From Botryllus schlosseri (Eukaryota > Chordata > Ascidiacea > Stolidobranchia > Styelidae): a stretch of DNA of 31,321 nucleotides. Location: assembly GCA_000444245.1 (NCBI GenBank), contig ATSW01127825.1, positions 1-31,321 on the forward strand. The letters are read 5' to 3'. The notes under the pieces were generated by a model. The model ran no database searches. It was not told the origin of the DNA and worked only from the letters and a program-made list of their open reading frames with translations. The position numbers were made by a program, and so were the translations under genes. Shown in pieces: positions 31,295-31,321 of the stretch (the first letter of the stretch is position 1; the number at the start of each line of letters is the position of its first letter).

Positions 31295-31321
31295 CAGGGG
31301 CGGGCAACTTCTCCAGTAGGC
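31295..31321 (+). mobile_element. hAT-like left terminus cut by the window end
   Basis: CAGGGGCGGGCAACTTCTCC resembles the start of element D (CAGGGGTGGGCAACC). The body would lie beyond the window. Confidence 0.55.

Noticed and set aside
1-31321. CRISPR array, bacterial operon, retroelement or LTR structure
   Set aside because: No regularly spaced repeats, ribosome-binding sites with tandem frames, reverse-transcriptase motifs or paired long terminal repeats were seen.

Overview
The window looks like non-coding, transposon-rich DNA from an animal nuclear genome. No RNA gene, no convincing multi-exon gene and no bacterial-style operon can be seen. The longest open frame is 148 codons, about what stop-codon frequency predicts by chance in a 31 kb window of this base composition. 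CpG is not depleted, several termini match families common in invertebrate genomes, and five isolated N bases mark it as draft assembly. An invertebrate, possibly a tunicate or another marine group, is my best guess, with low confidence.

The clearest content is non-autonomous DNA transposons, mostly hAT-like, named A to H here. Family A is old and abundant, with arrays rich in AAGTAGAAGT and ACTCAAGTA: termini at 1033 and 1111, and copies at 8260-8790, 9556-10134, 10562-11017 (reverse), 12021-12439 plus 12962-13200 (split), 17641-18184, 18821-19375 (reverse), 24760-25083, and a mini-copy at 23321-23476. Family B has two copies, 12448-12953 and 16300-16818, both with 8-bp target duplications. 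C (13695-14740) has a perfect 8-bp duplication. D (7297-8122), F (30321-30638) and G (25828-27422) have good inverted ends and decayed flanking duplications. H is one hAT-like terminus at 26522-26585 inside G. Lone hAT-like ends lie at 17941-17963, 22012-22027 and 31295-31321.

The spaces between elements are largely featureless, but they hold possible regulatory structure. CpG-dense blocks lie at 541-960, 9000-9250, 11580-11900, 17330-17610, 19641-19920 and 23990-24110. Five TAATCC/GGATTA sites fall within 115 bp at 2088-2202. Seven TGACGTCA palindromes are scattered across the window where about half of one is expected. There are several perfect hairpins.

The best candidate for coding sequence is a weak one: a cysteine-rich possible terminal exon on the minus strand at 27639-27932, with a pyrimidine-rich tract and AG before it and ATTAAA after its stop. 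The overall picture is an intergenic or large-intron region built up by successive and partly nested insertions of short hAT-like elements: B1 apparently inside an A copy, H inside G, and a lone hAT end inside an A copy.
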